From positions 20,295 to 84,294 of the IMG/VR virus record IMGVR_UViG_3300042519_001676: a stretch of DNA of 64,000 nt. The stretch is one strand, 5' to 3'. The notes under the pieces were generated by a model. The model was not told where the DNA came from. It was given only the letters and a program-made list of their open reading frames with translations, and made no database searches. This document shows positions 7,674 to 15,738 of the stretch, piece after piece. The translations under genes were made by a program, and so were the position numbers. The DNA is from a virus. Positions within the stretch are counted from its first letter, which is position 1; every line of letters begins with the position of its first letter.

Positions 7674-8731
7674 TATGCTTCCTCAGTATCTTCAGCAACT
7701 ACTGCCGCAATATCCATTGCAGCTTCGTCCCATTCATCCATAATAATTTTTAACTTGTCTTCAGTCCAACCTTTTCGGAAAAAAGAATGAACTTCGCCAG
7801 TTTCTTTACTTATATATTGTAGCTTATTTCCGCTCTTTGTCAAAACGTTTTTAGCTTCAAATAAGTCCACTAATCCGGACGTCGGTGCCATACCTGTTGC
7901 ATACGGGATCTCAACTTGTACTGACTCAAATGGTTTTGCATAACGAGTTTTCATAATCTTACAAGCAGAACGGATACCGTTAACTGTTGTAGTCTTATTA
8001 CCATCTGCGTCTGTTTTCAATTTCAATTTACGCATAGCAACTACAATAGAGCTAGCATAAATGAAGCCTTGGCCTCCACTGATCTTGTCATCAGGGTCAA
8101 ACATATCCTGGCTAGCATAGGTGTGGTTAGTACAAACTAACCCAACGTTATAGCTACCAAACATGTTGACACAATTACGAACAAGAGATGTAAGTGCTTT
8201 GGGTTTACGGCCCATGTCACCTTTCATTTCGCCTGCTTCAAACTGATTTACGTCAGTAGGAGTCAACAACATGCCTAAAGAATCAATTACAAACAAAATT
8301 TTTGGACGTTCTTCCAACGGCATTGTTTTATATTCTTTCATGAATTCACTAATGGTTTTTGCCACGTCGTCAATCATAGCCATGTTAAGTTTTAGAAGTT
8401 TTTTCTCTGAAGTATCAACACCAAGTGCGTGTAGCCATGCTTCGTCAAGTGCATTTTCGCTATCAACTAGGATAACATACATGTCTTGCTCTTGTGCATG
8501 TTTAATAATGTTGCCTGAACAAATATAACTCTTACCTGCACCGCTTTCGCCTGCGAAAACAGTAACTTTACCAAGGGGGACCCCTTTATTAAAGTCCCCC
8601 GAGATCAAGTAGTTAAGAGCAAAGTTGCCAGTTGAAATCCAGTCAGTAGGATCGTTGAAGCCAATACCTAAGCCTTCAATAGACTTAGTGATGGACTTGC
8701 GAAACTTAGAAATATCAAATGATTTTGCCAT
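7673..8731 (-). CDS. uvsX: UvsX, RecA-family recombinase
   Basis: A 352-residue RecA/RAD51-fold strand-exchange protein, close to the usual T4 UvsX size (about 390). Walker A is GESGAGKS at residues 61-68; Walker B is ILFVID ending at D150; the VCTNHTY segment and the following GGQGF region match the DNA-binding loops of phage recombinases. It polymerises on gp32-coated ssDNA, aided by a UvsY mediator, to drive homologous pairing for repair and recombination-dependent replication. It lies 14 bases downstream of the SSB gene, a compact SSB-recombinase operon. The C-terminus is acidic (AAVVAEDTEEA), as is common in RecA proteins. Confidence 0.95.
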   Translation of the reverse strand: MAKSFDISKFRKSITKSIEGLGIGFNDPTDWISTGNFALNYLISGDFNKGVPLGKVTVFAGESGAGKSYICSGNIIKHAQEQDMYVILVDSENALDEAWLHALGVDTSEKKLLKLNMAMIDDVAKTISEFMKEYKTMPLEERPKILFVIDSLGMLLTPTDVNQFEAGEMKGDMGRKPKALTSLVRNCVNMFGSYNVGLVCTNHTYASQDMFDPDDKISGGQGFIYASSIVVAMRKLKLKTDADGNKTTTVNGIRSACKIMKTRYAKPFESVQVEIPYATGMAPTSGLVDLFEAKNVLTKSGNKLQYISKETGEVHSFFRKGWTEDKLKIIMDEWDEAAMDIAAVVAEDTEEA

Positions 8732-8745
8732 TATGATCTCCTAAA

Positions 8746-9765
8746 TTAAGCGGTTGCGTTACGTGCTTTAATCTTAGCTAAGATATCTTGAGCTCGTGAA
8801 CTTGCTTCGCTTCCACCTGCTGGTGCAGTCGGTGCAGGAGTGAATGACTTTTCAGCTACTTGAACTTCTTCTTCCCACGGTGCCGCTTCTGCTACCGGAG
8901 TAGCAGCCATTGGAGCCGCCGGTGCTGGACGAGCAGCTGGGGCAGCAGATGCTGTACCCGAGGCGTTGTCACGACCACCATAACCTGCTGGCTTGAAGTA
9001 TTGACCCCAACGTTCCATGTCAAATGCTTCACCGTCTACTGACGCTTCAAACATTTCTTTCATGACTTTGAGTTCAACATCGCCGGGCTTTTTAGGCAAG
9101 AATGACTTTAAGTCAAACGCACCGTATTGTGTCAAAGCTGCCTGTTCAGCATCACCTAGAGCACGTTCACGACGAGCCCATTGTGATGTAGAGTAGTCTG
9201 CATATCCGCCCTTGCTAGTTTTAACAATGCGGAAGTCCACACCGCGAAGTGTGTCAGTTGGCAATTCTTCCATATCAGGATCTAGCAAAGCTGCCTTGAT
9301 AATGTTAAAGATTTGACTGCCGATAATGAATCGACGAATTGGATTTTCAGGAGTTTTGCCATCTTCTTTGTACTGGCTATCTACTACATAACCTTGGAAC
9401 AGGTATGACTTCTTTTTCCAGTACTTACGACCCATGTCTTCCAAAGACTTGTCTTTAAACCAAGGGCGAACCTCAGTAAGAATTGGACATGTCTCGCCCC
9501 ACATTTCCATACAAGGAACTTGCACAGTCACGGGCTTGGAATTTGCTTCACCTTTGACACCGGCGAAAGGCAATTTGATCATTGCACGTTCGATCCAGAA
9601 GAAGGTGTTGTTTGGATCAGCGTCAGGCAAGAAACGAACCGTTGCGGTTTGTCCTTCTGCGATGTTCCAATGGGGGTAAATTGCGTTGTCTCCACCGGAT
9701 GAGCCACCAGTGTTTTGTTGAGATGATGCTTGAAGTTTTGCTCTAATTTCTGCTAACGTTGCCAT
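8746..9765 (-). CDS. 32: Single-stranded DNA-binding protein, T4 gp32 type
   Basis: A 339-residue protein with the T4 gp32 layout: an N-terminal LAST-like cooperativity region (MATLAEIRAKLQASSQQN), an OB-fold core with a candidate zinc site (H32, C85, C93 in VPCMEMWGETCP), then a Pro/Ala-rich linker (about residues 275-300) and a C-terminal segment with an acidic patch (PWEEEVQVAE). The C-terminal tip is basic rather than acidic, unlike T4. It coats ssDNA and coordinates polymerase, primase and recombinase. It is the first gene of a unit after a strong hairpin; Shine-Dalgarno AAGGA precedes the ATG. Only two zinc-type cysteines are seen near the histidine, one fewer than T4. Confidence 0.88.
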   Translation of the reverse strand: MATLAEIRAKLQASSQQNTGGSSGGDNAIYPHWNIAEGQTATVRFLPDADPNNTFFWIERAMIKLPFAGVKGEANSKPVTVQVPCMEMWGETCPILTEVRPWFKDKSLEDMGRKYWKKKSYLFQGYVVDSQYKEDGKTPENPIRRFIIGSQIFNIIKAALLDPDMEELPTDTLRGVDFRIVKTSKGGYADYSTSQWARRERALGDAEQAALTQYGAFDLKSFLPKKPGDVELKVMKEMFEASVDGEAFDMERWGQYFKPAGYGGRDNASGTASAAPAARPAPAAPMAATPVAEAAPWEEEVQVAEKSFTPAPTAPAGGSEASSRAQDILAKIKARNATA

Positions 9766-9819
9766 AATGTTTTTCCTTAATGTTGATTTATTATGCCTCT
9801 TCTTTAAAGCCCACTGACT

Positions 9820-9856
9820 AAAAAGAAAAACTGTGCATACGGTTAAGTATACACAG
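9820..9856 (-). terminator. Terminator after FkbM gene / possible gp32 leader hairpin
   Basis: On the minus strand, CTGTGTATAC and GTATGCACAG pair over 10 bp (one G-U) around a 6-base loop and are followed by TTTTTCTTTT. This is a canonical intrinsic terminator for the upstream FkbM gene. It also lies about 65 bases before the gp32 start, where T4 gp32 mRNA has its autoregulatory pseudoknot. Confidence 0.8.
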
Positions 9857-9859
9857 CTT

Positions 9860-9866
9860 TATTTAT
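9860..9866 (-). promoter_or_regulatory. Late-type box before the hairpin
   Basis: Minus-strand ATAAATA lies directly before the hairpin. A transcript from it would start at about 9854, with the hairpin at its extreme 5' end, ahead of gp32. Confidence 0.4.
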
Positions 9867-9889
9867 CACTGCAACCTATTTGGTTGAAA

Positions 9890-10552
9890 TTATTGAGCGA
9901 GTTCTGCCAACATGTGATAATGTAGATCGTACATTTCTAGGCCGTTGTGCTTGCCGTCAAAAATTCTATAGGGCTCGCCGCGGTACCCTGAAAACTTGTG
10001 TTCAGTTACTACATAGCCTTGTTCATTTAAGAAATTTACCACTTCTTCATATTTGACTTCATCAAAATACATGTGAAAATGGAACTCAATTGCTAGTGTA
10101 GGTTTAAACTTTTGAATAAATTCTTTGCCGCCTAGTATGACATCTAAGTCACTGCCTTCGGTGTCAATTTTTACAAGAATATTGTCACCAACTTTTGCTT
10201 CGTCAGATAGACTATCAAGAGTTATTGTCCTGATTCCTTCTTCTGTGCGGTCAATATTTTCGTATAAGTCTTTACCAAATACCGTAAATTGTCCCGAATC
10301 TGCAGAAGGGGTAGAAATTGATTTTACCTGATCTAACTCATTTGAACAGATATTTTTTAAGAATTTTACCTTGTTCTGTTGATCATTTATTTTGATTTTT
10401 GCAGCATCCAGTGCTTCAGTTGATGGCTCAACAAAGATAATTTTAGAATAGTCGTTGTATAACTGCGACGACCACATACCTACGTTCCCACCAATATCGA
10501 TGAATAAATCACCTTGGAAATCGTATTCAAATGATTCAATTTTTTTTAACAT
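9890..10552 (-). CDS. FkbM-family SAM-dependent methyltransferase
   Basis: A 220-residue class I methyltransferase of the FkbM type. The SAM-binding glycine loop is DIGGNVG at residues 19-25, the acidic end of beta-2 is in FVEPSTEAL (E42), and the family-typical VKIDTEGSDLDVILGG lies at about 128-143. FkbM enzymes O-methylate sugars or small glycosides. In phages they are usually taken to modify glycans on virion or host surfaces. It stands alone between the SSB and head genes, with its own terminator downstream and a stem that covers its ribosome site, so it looks like an independently controlled insertion. The substrate is unknown. Confidence 0.85.
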   Translation of the reverse strand: MLKKIESFEYDFQGDLFIDIGGNVGMWSSQLYNDYSKIIFVEPSTEALDAAKIKINDQQNKVKFLKNICSNELDQVKSISTPSADSGQFTVFGKDLYENIDRTEEGIRTITLDSLSDEAKVGDNILVKIDTEGSDLDVILGGKEFIQKFKPTLAIEFHFHMYFDEVKYEEVVNFLNEQGYVVTEHKFSGYRGEPYRIFDGKHNGLEMYDLHYHMLAELAQ

Positions 10553-10553
10553 T

Positions 10554-10595
10554 GCAACCTCATTAGCTAATCAATTAATTATCTATTAAGGTTGC
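10554..10595 (-). promoter_or_regulatory. Stem that sequesters the FkbM ribosome site
   Basis: GCAACCT (10589-10595 on the minus strand) can pair with AGGTTGC (10554-10560), 7 perfect bp around a 28-base AT-rich loop. The Shine-Dalgarno GAGG overlaps the 3' arm, 1-5 bases before the ATG, so the stem would block initiation. Confidence 0.45.
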
Positions 10596-10601
10596 TGTGA
10601 C

Positions 10602-12542
10602 TTAAATTCTTGAAAGACCTGCTAGTTTTTTAATAGCTTCGAACTGCATTGTGGCTTCTTGTTGACTACGCATTGCTTCAGTTTTGGCCTGCATTTCTTC
10701 AACATACTTCTCTACAAGTTTGCCAACATGATCGCCAAATTGCTTGCCAGCCATAATGCCTAACTCAGTAGGACCTTTACGCCACTCGCCTAAACCCTGT
10801 TCTTGGGCGTGTTTATTATAGAAAGGTTTGATAAATTCTACAATTTCTTTCATTGACGGGCTACGACCTTCTGGCTTGCTTTCTTGATTTTCCATGTCTT
10901 CACCTTCTTCAGGCGTGTTATCCATGTTTCTCAATTCTGATAATGTATCACCTACAAAGTCTTCGTCATAGCTGATCATGTGACGTGCATGTTTTGGACT
11001 CATGTCAAGATGTTTAACTAATATCATGCCAATAGCACTGATCAATTCGTTTTCTTTTGCAGAATCGTATTTGATACCTTTATCAAAAAGAATTTTAGCA
11101 ACCTGATAGCTTGTGCGATCTTCTGGGGCTTCCGCAACAGGTTGATCGACTGGCATTTCTGCAGGAGGTGCGGCTGGAGGCATTTCTGCAGGTGCAGGTG
11201 CAGGTTCAGCCGGCTGCTCTCCGCTTAGTTCTTGTGCAGCTTCTGGATCATCTTTCATCAGCCAAGATAAAATTGTGCCTTTAGGATCACCCTCTGGGTT
11301 TAATTGTGCGGCTGCTGTTAGTGCATTCTCTAGTGCATCATTAAACACTCCAATACCTTGCAGTGCTTCAATAGCACCGGTTGCATCTGGGCCGCCAAAT
11401 GTTAAACCGTTGTCTAATAGATCTTTCAATGCCATAATAGTGTCAGGCTCTAGTGTACCTTCAGATACAGAGGTTGCCCAAGACTCAAATGCAGCAAAGT
11501 CATCAACTGGCATTGTTTCTTCACTAATATCTTCTTCAACTTCACCAAAACTTTCAAGATCAATTTCACTTGTTTCTTGCATAATTTTGTGGATCAGTGG
11601 AAAGTATTGTGCCAAGTCTTCTTTGAAATTCTTAACTGTAAACTTACTCTTGTAGTCTTCCATAGTGGCTTGATCTAACACAAAGCCGTCATCTTCATTA
11701 GATGGTTGAAGAGATTCTACCCATGATTCATAAAATTTCTGTCCGCCAAGTCCTTCGATTACTTTACGAATTTGTTCAAGTTTTACTTGACTGCGTTCAA
11801 GAATTTCATTTACTTCTTGATTCATGCCGTCGTGGTGTCCTACATGTCTTTTAAATGCAACTAGCTGACTTACTTTTTCGCTTAGAGAAATAATTTCTTT
11901 GCCTGCATCGTCGTACGGTCTGCCACCATTTGATACATGACGTTGCATTGCTTTAGCACCAGCCAAGTGGATGAAAGGATACTTAAAACGTTCACCGTCG
12001 GAGTTTTCAATATATAAGGAATTAATATTTCTACTTCTTGCACCCTTCTGTGTTTCGTCAACTACTTTAGAGTGACGTACAATCAGTCTAGTGTTTTCTA
12101 GTTTTCTCATGCTGGTCTTTGGACCTCTACCAATCATTGCAGACTCGTTCATATTGTTTTCCTTCGTTCCTGTTTGTGCAAGATATTGAAAATCATTCTT
12201 GTTTAAATTGCTTTTTGTAATGTCTCTAGTGTCAAATCGTAGCATTCTACGTTTGGCAAAATAACGCATTTCTCTTAAAAATTCATACCACTCATTAAGA
12301 GTAATAGTGTCTACGTCCTCAGTAATACCTTGACTATAGAAAACTTTTAAGCTGCCTAAATCGTTAATTGAAACACTAACACGACCTAAATTGTTGCCTT
12401 CAATGACAAAATCAAAGTCAAAAAATCGTGCATCTTTCGGTGCGGTGGTTATTGTGCCCTCGGCGTCACCCATCTCAACATTAGTGAAACGGCCGCGTAC
12501 TTTGTCAAAGACGTCTTGTGCAATAAATTCGATGATATTCAT
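10602..12542 (-). CDS. Large virion-associated protein (646 aa)
   Basis: A 646-residue protein. I take the ATG at 12540-12542 (MNIIEFIAQDVFDKVRGRF) because a late box ends 7 bases upstream; an in-frame ATG at 12593 would lie inside the terminase gene. The N-terminal 130 residues look like a folded domain (FFDFDFVIEGNNLGRVSVSI; WYEFLREMRYFAKRRMLRFD). The middle is helical. A Pro/Ala/Glu linker (about residues 460-490, repeats of PAPAEMPPAAP) joins a C-terminal helical part. Position immediately after terL and a late promoter point to a head-assembly or internal virion protein. I do not recognise a T4 counterpart. Confidence 0.7.
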   Translation of the reverse strand: MNIIEFIAQDVFDKVRGRFTNVEMGDAEGTITTAPKDARFFDFDFVIEGNNLGRVSVSINDLGSLKVFYSQGITEDVDTITLNEWYEFLREMRYFAKRRMLRFDTRDITKSNLNKNDFQYLAQTGTKENNMNESAMIGRGPKTSMRKLENTRLIVRHSKVVDETQKGARSRNINSLYIENSDGERFKYPFIHLAGAKAMQRHVSNGGRPYDDAGKEIISLSEKVSQLVAFKRHVGHHDGMNQEVNEILERSQVKLEQIRKVIEGLGGQKFYESWVESLQPSNEDDGFVLDQATMEDYKSKFTVKNFKEDLAQYFPLIHKIMQETSEIDLESFGEVEEDISEETMPVDDFAAFESWATSVSEGTLEPDTIMALKDLLDNGLTFGGPDATGAIEALQGIGVFNDALENALTAAAQLNPEGDPKGTILSWLMKDDPEAAQELSGEQPAEPAPAPAEMPPAAPPAEMPVDQPVAEAPEDRTSYQVAKILFDKGIKYDSAKENELISAIGMILVKHLDMSPKHARHMISYDEDFVGDTLSELRNMDNTPEEGEDMENQESKPEGRSPSMKEIVEFIKPFYNKHAQEQGLGEWRKGPTELGIMAGKQFGDHVGKLVEKYVEEMQAKTEAMRSQQEATMQFEAIKKLAGLSRI

Positions 12543-12549
12543 ATTAGCG

Positions 12550-12556
12550 TATTTAT
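12550..12556 (-). promoter_or_regulatory. Late promoter box, 7 nt from ATG
   Basis: Minus-strand ATAAATA, 7 bases from the ATG at 12542 and touching the terL stop codon. There is no room for a Shine-Dalgarno after the predicted start. Confidence 0.55.
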
Positions 12557-14142
12557 TAATAATGTGATACAAATATCGGCATGGGCAGATCAATATCGTC
12601 CATTGCCCTATCTTCTACCATTCGATCGTACACTGTAGGATCCCAATCACCTAACTGGCTGATCATCCGTACTGCTAGTAGCGTAGAAGATACTAGATCG
12701 TCGTGTTCATTGGTTTTTGCTTCAAAACTAATGCCTTTTGCAATATAAGTTTTAAGCTCACTGATTAGGGCTTTACTTTTAATTTTTAAACGTTTTTGTT
12801 CAATTAACTGCTTGAGCTTTGCACACGCGGATATTTTGCTTACATTTGTAGTGTTAAAACCTCTGCGGAATCGTCTCACGTGCCCTTTCTTAATGGGCTC
12901 GCTCATAAACATTCCGGGTATAGTTTCTTCGCCCATTTCGTTAATTGCAACTAGAGCAGCTTCTCCAACAGTATTGTTTTCTACTGAGTAATAGATCTGG
13001 CCTCTATTTTCGCTCTTTGAGCATTCATTATCGATGTGCTTGCAAATATCTCGCATGATTCTAACCTGCTGTTGAACTGGAGTAGTATTGTGATTCCACT
13101 CGCCTACTTGTTCAAAGCTAGGTACTTCAAATATCTGAAGTGCTGCATAATCCCCGCCCGTGCCCAGGCTTGGATCAAGAGACACAACATATATACTGTT
13201 AGGATCTATCTTCTTGTACCACCTTACCTGACCCATTTTCATGATCGGGTCAACACCTTCTAGATCAGATAATGTAATACTATTAATCAGAGTTTCGTCA
13301 AAAATCAAGAATTCGCAATCGTGTTCTCGACGGAATCTCTCCTCACCAATACGGGATTTTTCAGTGTCAGCCCACTCTTGGTCTCTGTCTGGATGCTCTC
13401 TCCAAAATGCTCTAAAGGGGAAGAATCCGTTACGACCAACTTCTTGTTCGTTCCCGTATTCGTCAAATTTCTTGTTTGCTTCTTTCCAGATCTGTGCAAA
13501 CTGATCTTCGTCACTGTTTGGCGTAGAAGTAATAATCGCCTTACCACCAGTAGCTAGTGTAGGGCTAATAGACGTCCAGAATTCTGTAGCAATGTTAGGT
13601 TCAACGAATGCAAACTCATCAGCGTATAGTAAGGACAAAGATAAACCTCGACCAGTAGTCGGAGTAGTTGTCTGTGCAATAATACGTGAACCGTTGTCAA
13701 ATTCAATGCTCTGTTTATTGTAACTCTTTACACCGCAACGAATATGATCGGGACATAATTCGTATGCATAACGAATACGCGACATAATTTCCTGGGCACC
13801 TGTATACTTGTGAGCTGCAACTAAGATAGTTGAATCAGGAATAAACATAGCGTACCATAACAGGTAGCCCGCCGCGGTAGTAGTTTTACCTGTTTGACGT
13901 GGTAGTAAATTTACATTAAATCGATGATCGTGATAACTGTCGATTAATCTTATCTGATATTCGAACGGTACATACTTCATCTTACCCTTAACTGGATGTT
14001 GGATGTAGAAGAAATTATCAAGAAAATAATGAGGGCCAATTACTGAATCAGTACATTTCATTAAATCTTCGATGTCCTGTTCTGTCCATTTCTGTGTAGA
14101 ATAGGGCTTCTTGATTAAGTTATCGTATTTGTTAGCTGACAT
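12556..14142 (-). CDS. 17: Terminase large subunit, T4 gp17 type
   Basis: A 528-residue DNA-packaging motor. The ATPase domain has Walker A LPRQTGKT at residues about 80-87, Walker B LLYADE at 171-176 with the catalytic Glu, and a coupling motif-like TSTP near 206. The nuclease domain has the RNase H-like SLDPSLGTGGDYA with D323, a second acidic site in YSVENNTVGEA, and a DD pair near residue 498. It translocates genomic DNA into the prohead through the portal and cuts headful ends, together with the TerS subunit encoded about 1.6 kb upstream. Its own late box sits 5 bases from the ATG, directly after a strong terminator. Confidence 0.95.
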   Translation of the reverse strand: MSANKYDNLIKKPYSTQKWTEQDIEDLMKCTDSVIGPHYFLDNFFYIQHPVKGKMKYVPFEYQIRLIDSYHDHRFNVNLLPRQTGKTTTAAGYLLWYAMFIPDSTILVAAHKYTGAQEIMSRIRYAYELCPDHIRCGVKSYNKQSIEFDNGSRIIAQTTTPTTGRGLSLSLLYADEFAFVEPNIATEFWTSISPTLATGGKAIITSTPNSDEDQFAQIWKEANKKFDEYGNEQEVGRNGFFPFRAFWREHPDRDQEWADTEKSRIGEERFRREHDCEFLIFDETLINSITLSDLEGVDPIMKMGQVRWYKKIDPNSIYVVSLDPSLGTGGDYAALQIFEVPSFEQVGEWNHNTTPVQQQVRIMRDICKHIDNECSKSENRGQIYYSVENNTVGEAALVAINEMGEETIPGMFMSEPIKKGHVRRFRRGFNTTNVSKISACAKLKQLIEQKRLKIKSKALISELKTYIAKGISFEAKTNEHDDLVSSTLLAVRMISQLGDWDPTVYDRMVEDRAMDDIDLPMPIFVSHY

Positions 14143-14147
14143 GTGAA

Positions 14148-14154
14148 TATTTAC
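14148..14154 (-). promoter_or_regulatory. Late promoter box of terL, 5 nt from ATG
   Basis: Minus-strand GTAAATA, then TTCAC, then the ATG of terL. No Shine-Dalgarno is present; a leaderless transcript is predicted. Confidence 0.6.
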
Positions 14155-14156
14155 CG

Positions 14157-14184
14157 AAAAAAATAGCCTCCTAAGAGGCTATTT
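14157..14184 (-). terminator. Intrinsic terminator between the 329-aa gene and terL
   Basis: A perfect 10-bp stem (AAATAGCCTC / GAGGCTATTT) with a 4-base loop, running into a seven-T tract on the minus strand. It ends the upstream unit just before the terL promoter box. Confidence 0.9.
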
Positions 14185-14200
14185 GGTTAATCCAAATGGA

Positions 14201-15190
14201 TTACTTTCTTGGGCTAGAGAAAACTTTAGCACCAACCCTTTCGTTTCGTTTGTCGTTAGCTTCTTTATTAGCGGCCTTGCCGGGCTCTTTTGACTTACGG
14301 ATAAACGCAGGAACGTCTTCAGGTTTCGGACCTTCTGCAACAAACTTTCTATAATCATCCATTAGCTTAGATTCAAATGCAGCCACCGGGCTAGCAGTCT
14401 CTTCCTTCTTTTTTGCGTTCGGATCGGGCATTGGATTAGAACCACTGTTCGGCGGAGTATAATCAAAATCACGAACTTTGTTTACTACATGTGCAAAGTC
14501 GTTAGGGTTATAATCGCGTGTCTTTGGATCAGGTGTATTATCATACCCTTCGTCTTCTGGCTTTCCGTTATCACGTGCATTTAACTTGTCAGTTGTGCTG
14601 CCTTTAATAGGTTCGTCGCTAGTAACCTTAACTGGCATATCTGTGGAGATTTTTACTGGTTGCCCTGTGCGAATCTTTTTAATAATGTCAGCTAATTCGT
14701 CTGCACCGCTATCGTCTATGTTTGCAGGAGGCTCAGCAGTTAATGGGCCATCATCTGGTTGCTCAAGATCGTGATCCGTCATATCATGATCACCATCCAT
14801 GTCAACATCGCCCAATGCTTTCATCATAGGATCCATTCCTGGCATACCCATTGTAGCACTAGGAGTATCAGTTTTAGCCAGATCCATAATGCCACGCATC
14901 ATAGAAACAATTTCTTGTGCATTGCCAGCACTCATGTTAATACTAGCTGGCATCTGAGGTGCCATATTCATTGGAGACCCCATGCCCATCATACCGCATT
15001 CTGCAAGTGCAGACTCATTAAGTTGTTTCTTAAAACCGCTTAATGCTCTTAGCTCGGACATATCTGGCTCAGGTAGATTCAATTCTACTTCTTTGCTTTC
15101 TGTTAAGACTGCTGGCTTTTCAACTAGTGCAGGCTGTGCGTTGCTGCCGTTTAGGCTAGACAATTTTTTAAGTATGTTTAACATTTCCAT
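14201..15190 (-). CDS. Disordered protein with one EF-hand-like loop (329 aa)
   Basis: A 329-residue, mostly low-complexity protein. The start at 15190 (MEMLNILKKLSSLNG) has AGGAAA upstream; an earlier in-frame ATG at 15265 overlaps the previous gene and lacks a ribosome site. A Met/Pro/Gly-rich stretch (residues 65-120) is followed by a single Asp-rich loop, DVDMDGDHDMTD at 128-139, which has the D-x-D-x-DG spacing of an EF-hand or dockerin calcium loop. The rest is Asp/Pro/Lys-rich and likely unfolded, with a basic C-terminus (RVGAKVFSSPRK). It sits among packaging genes; a role as internal head or scaffold-like protein is possible but not shown. Confidence 0.65.
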   Translation of the reverse strand: MEMLNILKKLSSLNGSNAQPALVEKPAVLTESKEVELNLPEPDMSELRALSGFKKQLNESALAECGMMGMGSPMNMAPQMPASINMSAGNAQEIVSMMRGIMDLAKTDTPSATMGMPGMDPMMKALGDVDMDGDHDMTDHDLEQPDDGPLTAEPPANIDDSGADELADIIKKIRTGQPVKISTDMPVKVTSDEPIKGSTTDKLNARDNGKPEDEGYDNTPDPKTRDYNPNDFAHVVNKVRDFDYTPPNSGSNPMPDPNAKKKEETASPVAAFESKLMDDYRKFVAEGPKPEDVPAFIRKSKEPGKAANKEANDKRNERVGAKVFSSPRK

Positions 15191-15203
15191 ATTCGTATTT
15201 CCT

Positions 15204-15722
15204 TTATTGACCCGAAGTAGGGATCTGTTCCCCACGCTCTTTGCGTCTAGCTGCGGCATCTGCATTTAACTGTTTCAAAAATGATGTATTATATTTTTCA
15301 CCGTAGTAATCATCAAACTTTGCATTAGGCAATTCTTTGTACTCACTATCTGTTAGTAACGCACCTTCTCTCTTTTCTACGGGTTCTTGATATTCTTCCG
15401 ACGGCTCTAATGGGCTACGTACTACCATGTAGTTTTCGTTAATGCCTAATTCTGCTGTCAGATATTTGTGTAATTCATTTGCAGTAGTTGGGTAATTAAG
15501 AGAGATTTCGTAGATACTAACTTCTGCATTTTTAATTTTTGGAAAGTCTAGTGGTAATTGCTGGATAGGAGTTTTGCCTTTTTTGCTAAACTCAGCTACG
15601 CTGAAACGTTCTAATAAACCCTTCATCTTTGCTTCTGATTCAGAGGTGCATTCTTGTGCGACTTTAATTTTAAAATCGTATTTTTTTACAGACTCTGTAA
15701 GATATTCTTTAAATGATCTCAT
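15204..15722 (-). CDS. Hypothetical protein with capsid-targeting-like N-terminus (172 aa)
   Basis: A 172-residue protein starting MRSFKEYLTESVKKYDFK. The first ten residues follow the pattern of the T4 capsid-targeting sequence on internal proteins (MKTYQEFIAEA), which sends proteins into the prohead core before gp21 cleavage. The middle is alpha/beta (VSIYEISLNYPTTANELHKYL, reminiscent of a ferredoxin-like fold), and the C-terminal third is charged (AAARRKERGEQIP). It follows a late box and AGGAAA ribosome site, 13 bases before the next gene region, between TerS and the disordered protein. I do not recognise the family. Confidence 0.65.
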   Translation of the reverse strand: MRSFKEYLTESVKKYDFKIKVAQECTSESEAKMKGLLERFSVAEFSKKGKTPIQQLPLDFPKIKNAEVSIYEISLNYPTTANELHKYLTAELGINENYMVVRSPLEPSEEYQEPVEKREGALLTDSEYKELPNAKFDDYYGEKYNTSFLKQLNADAAARRKERGEQIPTSGQ

Positions 15723-15738
15723 GGTGATTTCCTATGCT

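Noticed and set aside
9781-9795. AATAAAT-like sequence just before gp32 as a late promoter
   Set aside because: It ends ATAAATC rather than ATAAATA, and gp32 is usually early or middle; not enough to call.
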